Origin: Epilithonimonas hispanica
Lineage (GTDB): Bacteria > Bacteroidota > Bacteroidia > Flavobacteriales > Weeksellaceae
Length of the DNA: 49,011 nt
Direction: 5' to 3'
Assembly: GCF_003385395.1 (NCBI RefSeq)
Contig: NZ_QNUG01000028.1
Location: 1-49,011 of the forward strand
Shown: positions 41,388 to 48,826 of the stretch, one piece after another
How the letters are laid out: each line of letters starts with the position of its first letter
How positions within the stretch are numbered: the first letter of the stretch is position 1
Program-made: the position numbers and the translations under genes
Notes under the pieces: model-generated
Database searches by the model: none
The model's input: only the letters and a program-made list of their open reading frames with translations
Told to the model about the DNA's origin: nothing

Positions 41388-41942
41388 ATGGATAATAAAG
41401 TAAGTACCCGATTTTTTTTTGAAACTTGGAAAAATGTTGTTTTAATAAATAGTCAAAGACTTAAGGATAATTGGCAAAATGCTAACAAATTCACATCATT
41501 AATTAAAGGAGAGGAAAATTCTATTCTTTCATCAATTGGTAAAGTATTAGATTTAGAAGTCTATGAAAGTGATTACTATAGTTTAGATGCGATTTTTTAC
41601 GACAAGGATGATTTATGTCCGAGAATAAAGGAGAATACATTTTGGTTTAGAAATATAAGAATTGCATTTGAACACGAAAATGCTTTCAACCTGAAACTTT
41701 GTGAAGAGATTTCACATTTGATAATTACAAATTGTGATTTAAGGGTTCTCGTAACTTATCCGAATAGTGTGGAAGAAGGAGAAGAAATGCTTTTGTATTT
41801 TTCTGATATAATCAAAGGAAATCGGAAAGACAAGGAATTTTCAGAAAATGAAGAAATTTTAGTAATCTTTGGCTATGAATCTGATTTTGTTTGGAATGGA
41901 TATATCTATAATACAAACAGTTGGATAAATATTCAAAACTAA
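41388..41942 (+). CDS. Hypothetical protein, 184 aa
   Basis: I do not recognise this protein. It is soluble and acidic, with no signal peptide. Landmarks are STRFFFETWKNVVLINSQRL, DYYSLDAIFYDKDDLCPRI, FWFRNIRIAFEHENAFNLKL, LRVLVTYPN and ILVIFGYESDF. The alternation of helices and strands, with ISHLIITNCDLRVLVTYPN as the centre, resembles a nuclease-like or Rossmann-like core, but I see no catalytic motif that settles it. It is the last gene of the three-gene unit. Confidence 0.65.
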   Translation: MDNKVSTRFFFETWKNVVLINSQRLKDNWQNANKFTSLIKGEENSILSSIGKVLDLEVYESDYYSLDAIFYDKDDLCPRIKENTFWFRNIRIAFEHENAFNLKLCEEISHLIITNCDLRVLVTYPNSVEEGEEMLLYFSDIIKGNRKDKEFSENEEILVIFGYESDFVWNGYIYNTNSWINIQN

Positions 41943-41943
41943 A

Positions 41944-41968
41944 TTGAGATTCCTACGGAATGACAAAA
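41944..41968 (-). repeat. Copy of the TTTGTCATTC-GTAGGAA repeat
   Basis: On the minus strand it reads TTTGTCATTCCGTAGGAA and then TCTCA. A plus-strand copy, TTTGTCATTCTGTAGGAA, is at 43750-43767. This is a dispersed intergenic element. Confidence 0.55.
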
Positions 41969-42013
41969 TTTGCGTTTATTTAATAATCCTCCAACCCTCC
42001 AACCAACCCAAAA

Positions 42014-42772
42014 ATGACAACCCTTCTCTACGACGGAACTTTCGACGGACTTTTCACAGCGATATTCGAAATTTTTGAATACCGTTATCAAGATGTGGAA
42101 ATCAAAAATAGAGAAACATTCCAGCAGGAAAATATGTTTGCAGAGATTCACGAGGTTGTGACGCAAGAAGAAAAATCTGAAAGAGTTCTCAATAAAATAG
42201 AACAAAATATTGGCAAGTCAGGAATCAATCAATTAATCAAAGTTTATCTTTCCGAAGATTCAGAATTGGAACAACTTATTTTTTCTGCGGTAAAACAATC
42301 AATAAAACACCCGAACGACAATATCCTTCAAAATTTCGCCAACGATGACATTCTGAAAATCTCAAAAATCTGCAAATCCGTAAGTCGAGAAAGACACAGA
42401 ATGACTGCTTTTGTAAGATTCGAGAAAATGCAGGACGACATTTATTTTGCAAAGATTGACCCGGATTTCAATGTGTTGCCCTTAATCAGAAAACATTTCA
42501 AAGACCGATATGCAGACCAAAAGTGGATGATTTATGATTTGAGAAGACATTACGGATTGTTCTATGATTTGGAAAACTGCGAATTCTTTTATCTCGATGA
42601 AAAACTGAATCTTAACCAGTACCAAGAAAAATTCCACGACGAAGAAAAGAAATACCAAACGCTCTGGCAAAGCTATTTTACCAAAACCAACATCAAGGAA
42701 CGAAAAAATACCAAGCTCCACATCCAACACGTTCCGAAACGGTATTGGAAATATCTAACCGAGAAATGGTGA
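42014..42772 (+). CDS. Probable DNA metabolism protein (TIGR03915/DUF4130 type)
   Basis: The 252-residue protein shows the family head LLYDGTFDGLFTAIFEIFEY, the middle SVSRERHRMTAFVRFEKMQDDIYFAKIDPDFNVLP and the end HFKDRYADQKWMIYDLRRHYGLFYDLENCE. In many genomes it follows the radical SAM gene directly, and in some a uracil-DNA glycosylase domain is fused. No such domain is fused here, and five genes separate the two. It probably acts with the radical SAM protein on DNA; the reaction is unknown. Confidence 0.9.
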   Translation: MTTLLYDGTFDGLFTAIFEIFEYRYQDVEIKNRETFQQENMFAEIHEVVTQEEKSERVLNKIEQNIGKSGINQLIKVYLSEDSELEQLIFSAVKQSIKHPNDNILQNFANDDILKISKICKSVSRERHRMTAFVRFEKMQDDIYFAKIDPDFNVLPLIRKHFKDRYADQKWMIYDLRRHYGLFYDLENCEFFYLDEKLNLNQYQEKFHDEEKKYQTLWQSYFTKTNIKERKNTKLHIQHVPKRYWKYLTEKW

Positions 42773-42778
42773 TTCGGA

Positions 42779-42915
42779 GCCGGCTCCCGCAGCAGGGATA
42801 GTAGCGGATATCCTTTTTTGCGCTGGCAAAAGCGTTGGCAAAAAGATAGCAGCGGATAGCCCGGCCGGCAGATTTTGCGTGAGCTGGAGCGTTGGGAAAT
42901 CTGACGGGCTGCCCA
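42779..42915 (+). repeat. GC-rich double-hairpin element
   Basis: This stands out in base composition. Two units share AT-AG-AGCGGATA and a loop with GCTGG...AGCGTTGG. Unit one pairs TATC and TTTTTGC (42809-42821) with GCAAAAAGATA (42839-42848 region). Unit two pairs AGCCCG (42858-42863) and CAGATTT (42869-42875) with AAATCTG (42897-42903) and CGGGCT (42905-42910). The arms differ between units while the loop is alike. Confidence 0.7.
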
Positions 42916-42927
42916 AATTTTCATTAC

Positions 42928-42950
42928 GATGTAAATTCTTAACTTACATC
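42928..42950. promoter_or_regulatory. Dyad upstream of the YceI gene
   Basis: GATGTAA and TTACATC are perfect inverted 7-mers with a 9-bp centre. It lies about 24 bp before the -7 element TAAATTTG (42975-42982), so a bound protein would cover or abut the -33 region. Confidence 0.5.
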
Positions 42951-42974
42951 AATGTGCAGAAAATCTCAGCGGAC

Positions 42975-42982
42975 TAAATTTG
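42975..42982 (+). promoter_or_regulatory. -7 element of the YceI gene
   Basis: TAAATTTG fits TAnnTTTG, 31 bp before the ATG at 43014. Confidence 0.5.
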
Positions 42983-43013
42983 CACTATAATTAAACAACA
43001 AAATATTGAAATT

Positions 43014-43523
43014 ATGGCAACTAAATGGTTATTAGACCCAACACATAGCGAAATCACTTTCAAAGTAAAACACTTGATGATTTCCAACGTAAAAGGAGAA
43101 TTCACAACGTTCAACGCAGAGATTGAAGCAGAAGACGACACATTCGCAAACGCAAAAGTTTCGGCTATTATCGATACAGATTCTATTTTCACAAATAATG
43201 CAGACAGAGATGCGCACCTGAAATCAGCAGATTTCTTCAACGCAGAAGCTAACCCAAAAATCACTTTCGAAGCTACTACCTTTAACGGTGATGTAACTGG
43301 GAATTTAACAATCAATGGCGTTACAAAACCAGTGACGTTGAACGTAGATTTCGGTGGTGTGAATGTTGACCCTTGGGGAAACACCAAAGCAGGTTTCTCT
43401 TTCGAAGGAAAAATCAAAAGAAGCGACTTCAGTTTGACCTGGAACGCAGCTTTGGAAACAGGCGGTGTGATGGTGAGCGAAGAAGTTAAAATTGCAGGCG
43501 AATTGCAGTTTGTAAAACAATAA
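43014..43523 (+). CDS. YceI family protein
   Basis: The 169-residue protein matches the YceI lipocalin-like family that binds isoprenoid chains. TKWLLDPTHSEITFKVKHLM opens it, with SVSFSAxVDxDS-like ISAIIDTDSIFTNNADRDAHL, then FFNAEANPKITFEATTF and KRSDFSLTWNAALETGGVMV. There is no signal peptide, so it is of the cytosolic branch. It has its own promoter with a dyad and a strong terminator. It stands alone. The nearby mevalonate-pathway gene offers no more than a loose thematic link. Confidence 0.95.
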   Translation: MATKWLLDPTHSEITFKVKHLMISNVKGEFTTFNAEIEAEDDTFANAKVSAIIDTDSIFTNNADRDAHLKSADFFNAEANPKITFEATTFNGDVTGNLTINGVTKPVTLNVDFGGVNVDPWGNTKAGFSFEGKIKRSDFSLTWNAALETGGVMVSEEVKIAGELQFVKQ

Positions 43524-43557
43524 AAGAATACAATAGTATTTATAGTTTGAGTTTTTT

Positions 43558-43593
43558 AAAGTATAAACAGAGTTCGCTTTGTTTATACTTTTT
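43558..43593 (+). terminator. Intrinsic terminator of the YceI gene
   Basis: AAGTATAAAC / GTTTATACTT stem with a 12-nt loop and a run of seven T. Confidence 0.85.
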
Positions 43594-43636
43594 TTGATTT
43601 TGAGAATAATTATTGGGGCAGCTTAATCAGCCTGTT

Positions 43637-43773
43637 TTTTATCCTGAGCTTGTCGAAGGGCTCCCAATTTATCACTCTGAGGTTCTCGAAAAGTCCGCTC
43701 AAGTCGGGCTGCAGATTCTACAAAAAAACACGCTTTGTTATAACCACAAAGTTTGTCATTCTGTAGGAAACCT
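43637..43773 (+). repeat. Cluster of dispersed intergenic repeats
   Basis: It contains ATCCTGAGCTTGTCGAAGGG (43641-43660), a TCTGAGGTTCTCGAAAAG copy (43671-43693) and TTTGTCATTCTGTAGGAA (43750-43767). Related copies occur at 1798, 1831 and 41944. A 67-codon frame across this stretch is an accident of the repeats. No gene is supported in 43524-43980. Confidence 0.6.
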
Positions 43774-43835
43774 AACAAAGTGGTTCGACGAAGTCAATCT
43801 AAATCGACTTTTATAAATTCAAATCAGCGAGAAAC

Positions 43836-43893
43836 AAAATTTCATCAAAATTATTTCCCCAGCCCTAAAGGGAGTTAATTTTAATGAAATTTT
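43836..43893 (-). repeat. Hairpin element with TTTAGGG loop (copy C)
   Basis: Arms of 18 bp (43836-43853 and 43876-43893) pair at 17 positions. The loop, read on the minus strand, is CTCCCTTTAGGGCTGGGG with AAA. It shares its outer four bases with copy D, which lies in the opposite orientation. Confidence 0.8.
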
Positions 43894-43938
43894 CAAATCC
43901 GTTCTCCCTTTAGGGTTGGGGTAAAAAAGATTTGAAAA
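43890..43938 (+). repeat. Hairpin element with TTTAGGG loop (copy D)
   Basis: Perfect 10-bp arms TTTTCAAATC / GATTTGAAAA enclose a loop containing CTCCCTTTAGGGTTGGGG. The arms are unlike those of the copies at 20906 and 22558. Confidence 0.8.
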
Positions 43939-43980
43939 ATACTTTTTACATTAATACATTCTACTTTTTACAAAAAAAAT

Positions 43981-44808
43981 ATGAATCTCAACGACCTATC
44001 AAAAATATCTGACAATTTCCGAACCACAGAAAAAATGCCGGTTCTGTTTTTAGGACACGGTTCTCCGATGAACGCCATCGAAGAAAATGTTTTTGTTCAG
44101 GGATTCAGAAATATCAGCAAAGAAATTCCAAGACCTAATGCAATTATTTGTATCTCTGCGCATTGGTTTACTAAAGGAACTTTTGTAACCGCGATGGATA
44201 TGCCGAAAACCATTCACGATTTTTATGGTTTCCCAAAAGAATTATTTGAGGTGCAATATCCGGCAAAAGGAAATCCTGAATTGGCTAAAGAAACTGCGGG
44301 TTTGCTGGCTCCGGTTTTGGTAGAAGAAGACCATAATTGGGGATTGGATCACGGCGCTTGGTCGGTTCTCAGACATCTTTATCCAGATGCGGATATTCCG
44401 GTTATTCAGTTGAGTATCGATTATACAAAACCACCTCAATATCATTTTGATTTAGCAAAAAAATTATCCAAACTCCGCGAAAAAGGAATCTTGATTATCG
44501 GAAGCGGAAATATTGTTCATAATCTCCGATTGATCGACTGGAAAAATATTGATACCGTTGGAGCAGGCTGGGATTGGGCGATAGAAGCGAGAGAAAAAAC
44601 CAACAACTGGATTTTGGATGGTGATTTTCAGAAATTGATCGATTATCAAAAACAAGGTACATTTCTGCAATATGCGGTTCCAACACCGGATCATTTCCTG
44701 CCGATGATTTATAGTTTGGGATTAAAAGAAAAATCAGAAGAATTATCATTATTCAACGACTCATTAATTGGCGGTTCATTGAGTATGACCTCGATTAGGA
44801 TTGGATAA
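43981..44808 (+). CDS. ygiD: 4,5-DOPA extradiol dioxygenase family protein (YgiD-like)
   Basis: The 275-residue protein belongs to the LigB-type class III extradiol dioxygenases. All four expected His sites are seen: LGHGSPMNAI (about 26), ISAHWFT (about 61), DHGAWSVLRHL (about 123) and GSGNIVHNLR (about 179). KTIHDFYGFP and YAVPTPDHFLPMIY are hallmarks of the YgiD branch, which opens catechol rings such as DOPA using a metal ion. It stands alone between repeat clusters. The natural substrate here is unknown. The ATG at 43981 is the only good start, although the conserved core begins near residue 19. Confidence 0.93.
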   Translation: MNLNDLSKISDNFRTTEKMPVLFLGHGSPMNAIEENVFVQGFRNISKEIPRPNAIICISAHWFTKGTFVTAMDMPKTIHDFYGFPKELFEVQYPAKGNPELAKETAGLLAPVLVEEDHNWGLDHGAWSVLRHLYPDADIPVIQLSIDYTKPPQYHFDLAKKLSKLREKGILIIGSGNIVHNLRLIDWKNIDTVGAGWDWAIEAREKTNNWILDGDFQKLIDYQKQGTFLQYAVPTPDHFLPMIYSLGLKEKSEELSLFNDSLIGGSLSMTSIRIG

Positions 44809-44823
44809 ATACTTTTTCCGCAA

Positions 44824-44928
44824 TGCTCCAGCAGAGCAATTTGTTAATAGCAACATCAGATAAACAAACAAAAAGCTCTGTAGGAGCGACCTGTTGATTA
44901 CAATAAATTACAGGTCGCTCCTACGGAG
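44824..44928. repeat. CTCC-AGGAGC hairpin repeats
   Basis: A 19-bp hairpin CTCTGTAGGAGCGACCTGT (44876-44894) pairs with 44910-44928 with a single G-T wobble, around a 15-nt AT loop. A decayed copy with TGCTCCAGCAGAGCAA is at 44824-44839. They belong with the elements at 22371-22440. The hairpin may also act as a terminator. Confidence 0.75.
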
Positions 44929-44980
44929 TTTTAATTGATGATGAATTTTTATTTCTATTAATAGTTTATCCCTCTGGGAT

Positions 44981-45430
44981 TTAGTCCAATATTTTCTCAA
45001 AACAAACGCTGTTATCAACTCCAACATATTGCCCATAATTGGGGATACTTTTATAACCGCATTTTGGGTAAAGCGCAACAGCTTCGACTTGTTTTTTTCC
45101 TGTTTCCAGAACTGTTTTTTCGTAACCTAATTCTTTAGACCAAGTTTCTAATTCTCTCAAAATTGCTGAAGCCAAACCTTTTCCGCGTTTCTCGGGAAGT
45201 GTGAACATTCTTTTAACTTCCATCGATTTTGAATCTAATTTTTTTATTGCGCCACAAGCAACAGCTTCATCATTATTAAAAATTACGACACAGTTTTTTA
45301 GTAAATCTATTTTGTTGTATTGATGATAAAAAGCGTGTTCTTCGCCATCCATCAGAGCAAGATAAATATCTAATTGTTTTACTAATTTTTGGAAGTCTGG
45401 GTTTTCGGAGGTTGTTCTGAGGGTTTTCAT
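44981..45430 (-). CDS. GNAT family N-acetyltransferase
   Basis: The 149-residue protein has the acetyl-CoA loop in MFTLPEKRGKGLASAILREL (R/Q-x2-G-x-G/A, about residues 95-114). VEAVALYPKCGYKSIPNYG is the usual GNAT end with an aromatic acceptor pocket. The acceptor substrate is unknown. Its start overlaps the stop of the GNAT-like gene upstream by 4 bp (45427-45430), so the two are co-transcribed. Confidence 0.88.
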   Translation of the reverse strand: MKTLRTTSENPDFQKLVKQLDIYLALMDGEEHAFYHQYNKIDLLKNCVVIFNNDEAVACGAIKKLDSKSMEVKRMFTLPEKRGKGLASAILRELETWSKELGYEKTVLETGKKQVEAVALYPKCGYKSIPNYGQYVGVDNSVCFEKILD

Positions 45431-46083
45431 TTTATTGGCAAAGATTTAATAAATAGACAATCGTAAATATTTTGTTTTGCATTAAAATATTTATAAGTAT
45501 CATCAAAGAATGTTATATTTCCTTTCTTCCAAACTATTCTCCAACGACAATCTCCAAATAAGAAAATAGGATGTTTTAGATTTCTTGAACCATTTATGAA
45601 ATCCAGATTGAATTTAAAAACTTCATTATTACCATAAATTTCAATTGTCTCATCTTTGGAATTGGTATCTCTTTTTGATTGATTATGTGTCTTTCTAATA
45701 TTTTTAACCATTCTATTTTCTCCCTCGCCTTCGATAGGAAAATCTATAAAGCCTAATTTTAACCAAAATGAGTGAGAATTTTCAGATGTTGAGTTTAAAG
45801 TAAATCCGTAGAATTTGTTTGATGTATTTTTTGAAATCTCCTCAAAAACTAATCTGCCGATTCCTTTAAGTTTAAATTCCTCTTTGATTTCTGCAGTATC
45901 AATATGAATTGTTTTATCTCTTTTAGTTAAGCAAAAAAATCCAATTGTGACATTATCGCACTCGGCAACAATCAATGTTTTATTTTTATAACTTTTATAT
46001 AAACAGGATTTTTCTGTACCCCAGAAAGATATTTCGTCTACATTTTTTTGAATAGGATTAAAATTAATTCTGAGGTTTACCAT
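45427..46083 (-). CDS. GNAT-like protein with an extra C-terminal domain
   Basis: The 218-residue protein has a GNAT core in its first 125 residues (LIVAECDNVTIGFFCLTKRD, IDTAEIKEEFKLKGIGRLVF with the acetyl-CoA loop, SFWLKLGFIDFP). The C-terminal 90 residues (ETIEIYGNNEVFKFNLDFIN..., KHPIFLFGDCRWRIVWKKG) do not belong to the GNAT fold, and I do not recognise them. It overlaps the next gene by 4 bp. It starts 19 bp downstream of the hutH stop on the same strand and may be read through from hutH. Confidence 0.75.
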   Translation of the reverse strand: MVNLRINFNPIQKNVDEISFWGTEKSCLYKSYKNKTLIVAECDNVTIGFFCLTKRDKTIHIDTAEIKEEFKLKGIGRLVFEEISKNTSNKFYGFTLNSTSENSHSFWLKLGFIDFPIEGEGENRMVKNIRKTHNQSKRDTNSKDETIEIYGNNEVFKFNLDFINGSRNLKHPIFLFGDCRWRIVWKKGNITFFDDTYKYFNAKQNIYDCLFIKSLPIK

Positions 46084-46102
46084 TAATTATTTTTTAGAAA
46101 TA

Positions 46103-47590
46103 TTAATTCACCACAAATTTACTTTCTCTAATCAGCTCGGCAATCTTGAGAATATCTTCGCCAATCAATCTATCGTCTTCTAATTTCGGAACTACAGAAC
46201 GGATGATGTCATAATTTTCTTCTACAATTTTCGAACATTTTGCAGGTCTTCTGAATTCCAAACCTTGGGCCGCAAACATTAATTCTATTGCTAAAATATT
46301 TTCTAAGTTCCCAAGAATTTGATTAAATTTTCTACCAGAAATACTTCCCATAGAAACGTGGTCTTCCTGACCTAAACTTGTCGGGATAGAATCTGCGGAA
46401 GCTGGAAAACAAAGTGTTTTGTTTTCTGTAACCAACGCAGCACTTGTATATTGCGGAATCATAAAGCCAGAATTGAGACCAGAACTTTCTACTAATAATT
46501 TCGGTAAACCATATTTTCCTTCAAGCAAAAGATAACTTCTTCGGTCAGAAATATTCCCTAATTCTGCCGCCGCTAATGAACAATAATCCAAAGGCAAAGC
46601 CATCAACTGTCCATGGAAATTACCTCCGGAAATTGATTCTACTGAGCTCAACACAATTGGATTATCGGTTACAGAATTCAGTTCTGTTTCTGCCATTTGT
46701 TTGAGATGCTCAAAGGCATTTCTACTCGCACCGTGAACCTGTGGAACACATCTCATAGAATATGGGTCTTGAACACGGTCACAGAATTCGTGTGATTTCA
46801 GATTGTCAGAATTTTTCAGAAAATTTCGCATTCTTTCCGCTACTTTTTGGCTTCCATCAAATGGACGAATCTCGTGCAACTCTTTCTTAAATGGACTTGC
46901 AGAACCGCGATAAGCTTCGAGACTCATTGCTGCAGTCAAATCTGCCAAATCCAAAAGATATTCGAATTTTGCAAGACCGGTAATCGCGTGTGCTATTATA
47001 AATTGCGTTCCATTAATCAAACCTAAACCTTCTTTCGGACCTAGTTTCAAAGGTTGAAGTTTATGTTTCTTCAGAACTTTTACAGTTTCAACAGTTTTAT
47101 CATTTTCCCAAACGTGACCCAATCCCAAAAGCGGTAAAACCAAATGTGCCAATGGCGCCAAATCTCCGGAAGCTCCAACAGAACCTTGTTCCGGAACAAC
47201 TGGAATAATATCCAATTCTAACATCAAAATCAATCGCTCGATAACATCTAAAGAAACACCCGAAAATCCTTTCGACAAAGCATGGATTTTGGAAATCATC
47301 ATCATCTTAGAAATATTCTTGTCAATCGGTTTTCCAACACCAACAGCGTGAGAAATAATCAAATTGTGCTGAAGTTGCGCTGTTTCAGATTCTGAAATCT
47401 TAGTGTCGCAAAGTGGTCCAAATCCTGTGTTGATGCCATAAACAGTTCTGTCCGATTCTACGATTTTCTGAACATTCTGTTGTGATTTTATGATTTGGTC
47501 TTTTGATTTTTTATTGAGTTTTGCCTTGGAAGGATTTTTTAAAATCTCTAAAACATCCTGATATTTGAATTGATCGATTCCGTAAATCAT
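46103..47590 (-). CDS. hutH: Histidine ammonia-lyase
   Basis: The 495-residue enzyme converts histidine to urocanate plus ammonia in the cytosol, the first step of histidine breakdown. The Ala-Ser-Gly triad that makes the MIO group is in VPEQGSVGASGDLAPLAHL (about residue 145). YGINTGFGPL, NGTQFI and QDPYSMRCVPQVHGASR are further landmarks. I chose MIYGIDQF at 47590; the longer frame to 47692 begins with a hydrophobic stretch not found in the family. No hutU, hutI or hutG is adjacent. Two GNAT-type genes follow on the same strand. Confidence 0.95.
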   Translation of the reverse strand: MIYGIDQFKYQDVLEILKNPSKAKLNKKSKDQIIKSQQNVQKIVESDRTVYGINTGFGPLCDTKISESETAQLQHNLIISHAVGVGKPIDKNISKMMMISKIHALSKGFSGVSLDVIERLILMLELDIIPVVPEQGSVGASGDLAPLAHLVLPLLGLGHVWENDKTVETVKVLKKHKLQPLKLGPKEGLGLINGTQFIIAHAITGLAKFEYLLDLADLTAAMSLEAYRGSASPFKKELHEIRPFDGSQKVAERMRNFLKNSDNLKSHEFCDRVQDPYSMRCVPQVHGASRNAFEHLKQMAETELNSVTDNPIVLSSVESISGGNFHGQLMALPLDYCSLAAAELGNISDRRSYLLLEGKYGLPKLLVESSGLNSGFMIPQYTSAALVTENKTLCFPASADSIPTSLGQEDHVSMGSISGRKFNQILGNLENILAIELMFAAQGLEFRRPAKCSKIVEENYDIIRSVVPKLEDDRLIGEDILKIAELIRESKFVVN

Positions 47591-47694
47591 CGCTGAAAAA
47601 TTTTGCCTAAAAATACACTTTTCGGGAGGAATATTGATTATTGAATGAAAATAAAAAATAAGATACAGCGTTGTTATAATAAACATTATCATAA

Positions 47695-48525
47695 ATGAAA
47701 AAACTCTTTCTATTTTCTCTTTTTTATTCCATAATTTTCACCAGTGCACAAACTCATAGATTTTTTTATGAATTGAAATATAAATCTGATTCTCTTCAGC
47801 TTGAATTTGATAAAAGAACTATGGTTTTAGACATTAATCCAAATGATGTAAAATATTATGATTATACGTTTTTAGAAAAAGATTCTCTGAATAATGCTAC
47901 CAATTCTCAAAATGTTAATTGGACAAAGCAAATTCCTGTGACGAGGAAAATAAATTCTTATGAAAATATGAATTTTGTAGCCGTAGGTTTTGATTTTTTT
48001 AAATACCCAACAAATGATAATATTGATTGGATTTTAGAAAAAGAGACAAAGAAAATCCAACAATTTACAGTACAAAAAGCGACTACAAATTTTGGAGGAA
48101 GAAAATGGATTGCTTGGTTTACAAAAGAAATTCCGGTCAATGAGGGGCCATATAAATTTAGAGGATTACCTGGATTAATTTTAGAAATTCAAGATAACAA
48201 AAATCAATTTTATTTTAATCTTATAAGAAGTCAAAACTTAACAAGAACCTATGACACATCTAATATTCTTGAAATCAGATATGGTTATTCGCCAATTCTT
48301 ACAACAGAAAAAAAATACATTGAAAAAGCACAACAATATTTTAATGACCCATTTTATACAGACAAACAAAAACTAAGAGATGGAAGTGTAAAAAGTTTTG
48401 AGTTTTATGGTAAAAAATATACAACAGCAGAAGAATTGAACTCTATATCAAAAGATGCACAATTAAGAATATTAAAAAACAATAATCCAATTGAATTAAA
48501 TAAAGCTATTAGATATAAAAAATAG
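47695..48525 (+). CDS. GLPGLI family protein
   Basis: The 276-residue secreted protein has signal peptide MKKLFLFSLFYSIIFTSAQ and the eponymous motif in GPYKFRGLPGLILEIQDNKN (about residues 155-174). IAWFTKEIPVNEGP just before it is also typical. The family is restricted to Bacteroidota; its function is unknown. TonB-dependent receptor genes, often found next to it, are absent here. It is divergent from hutH with a 104-bp gap. Confidence 0.9.
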   Translation: MKKLFLFSLFYSIIFTSAQTHRFFYELKYKSDSLQLEFDKRTMVLDINPNDVKYYDYTFLEKDSLNNATNSQNVNWTKQIPVTRKINSYENMNFVAVGFDFFKYPTNDNIDWILEKETKKIQQFTVQKATTNFGGRKWIAWFTKEIPVNEGPYKFRGLPGLILEIQDNKNQFYFNLIRSQNLTRTYDTSNILEIRYGYSPILTTEKKYIEKAQQYFNDPFYTDKQKLRDGSVKSFEFYGKKYTTAEELNSISKDAQLRILKNNNPIELNKAIRYKK

Positions 48526-48585
48526 ACTACGTTTTTTAATTTCTTAAAAAAAATTGATTGACTTTCTCATAATCTTATTTTAGAT

Positions 48586-48750
48586 TCACTCAAACTTCAG
48601 TTCCTTCGCCTGCTTAATATGCGCCAAATGATGACGACAATGCCAACTGTAAATCAAAATGTTTTCTTTAAGTGAAATTCTTTCAGATTGTTCAGGATGA
48701 ATAAATTCTTTATTCAAATTGTCTTCAGATAGACTTTTTAAAATAAAGTT
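48586..48750 (-). pseudogene. C-terminal stub of a DinB/YfiT-type gene
   Basis: The minus-strand frame encodes 54 residues ending LKENILIYSWHCRHHLAHIK, QAKELKFE. The motif FIHPE followed by Y-x-WH-x-RHH-x-AHI is the end of the DinB_2/YfiT metal-binding family, which should be about 150-170 residues. A stop codon lies just upstream at 48751-48753 and the DNA beyond shows no continuation of the gene. The 5' two-thirds are missing, so this is a remnant. Confidence 0.75.
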
Positions 48751-48783
48751 TCAGTAAAAATACATCAAAGATTAACAACAGGC

Positions 48784-48826
48784 AAAACGGTTGTAAATAA
48801 AGACTTTACAGCCGTTTTATGATTTT
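48784..48826 (+). terminator. Hairpin with T-run next to the truncated gene
   Basis: AAAACGGTTGTAAA pairs with TTTACAGCCGTTTT with one G-T wobble around a 7-nt loop. Six T follow at 48823-48828, so it is a plus-strand terminator. The rest, 48829-49011, shows no supported gene. Confidence 0.65.

Noticed and set aside
42673-42924. 83-codon minus-strand frame
   Set aside because: It reads through the GC-rich double hairpin and the end of the DNA-metabolism gene; its composition is that of the repeat.
43613-43816. 67-codon plus-strand frame
   Set aside because: It is built entirely from dispersed intergenic repeats.
47591-47692. N-terminal extension of histidine ammonia-lyase
   Set aside because: The extra 34 residues are a hydrophobic stretch not found in the family, and the good start MIYGIDQF is at 47590.
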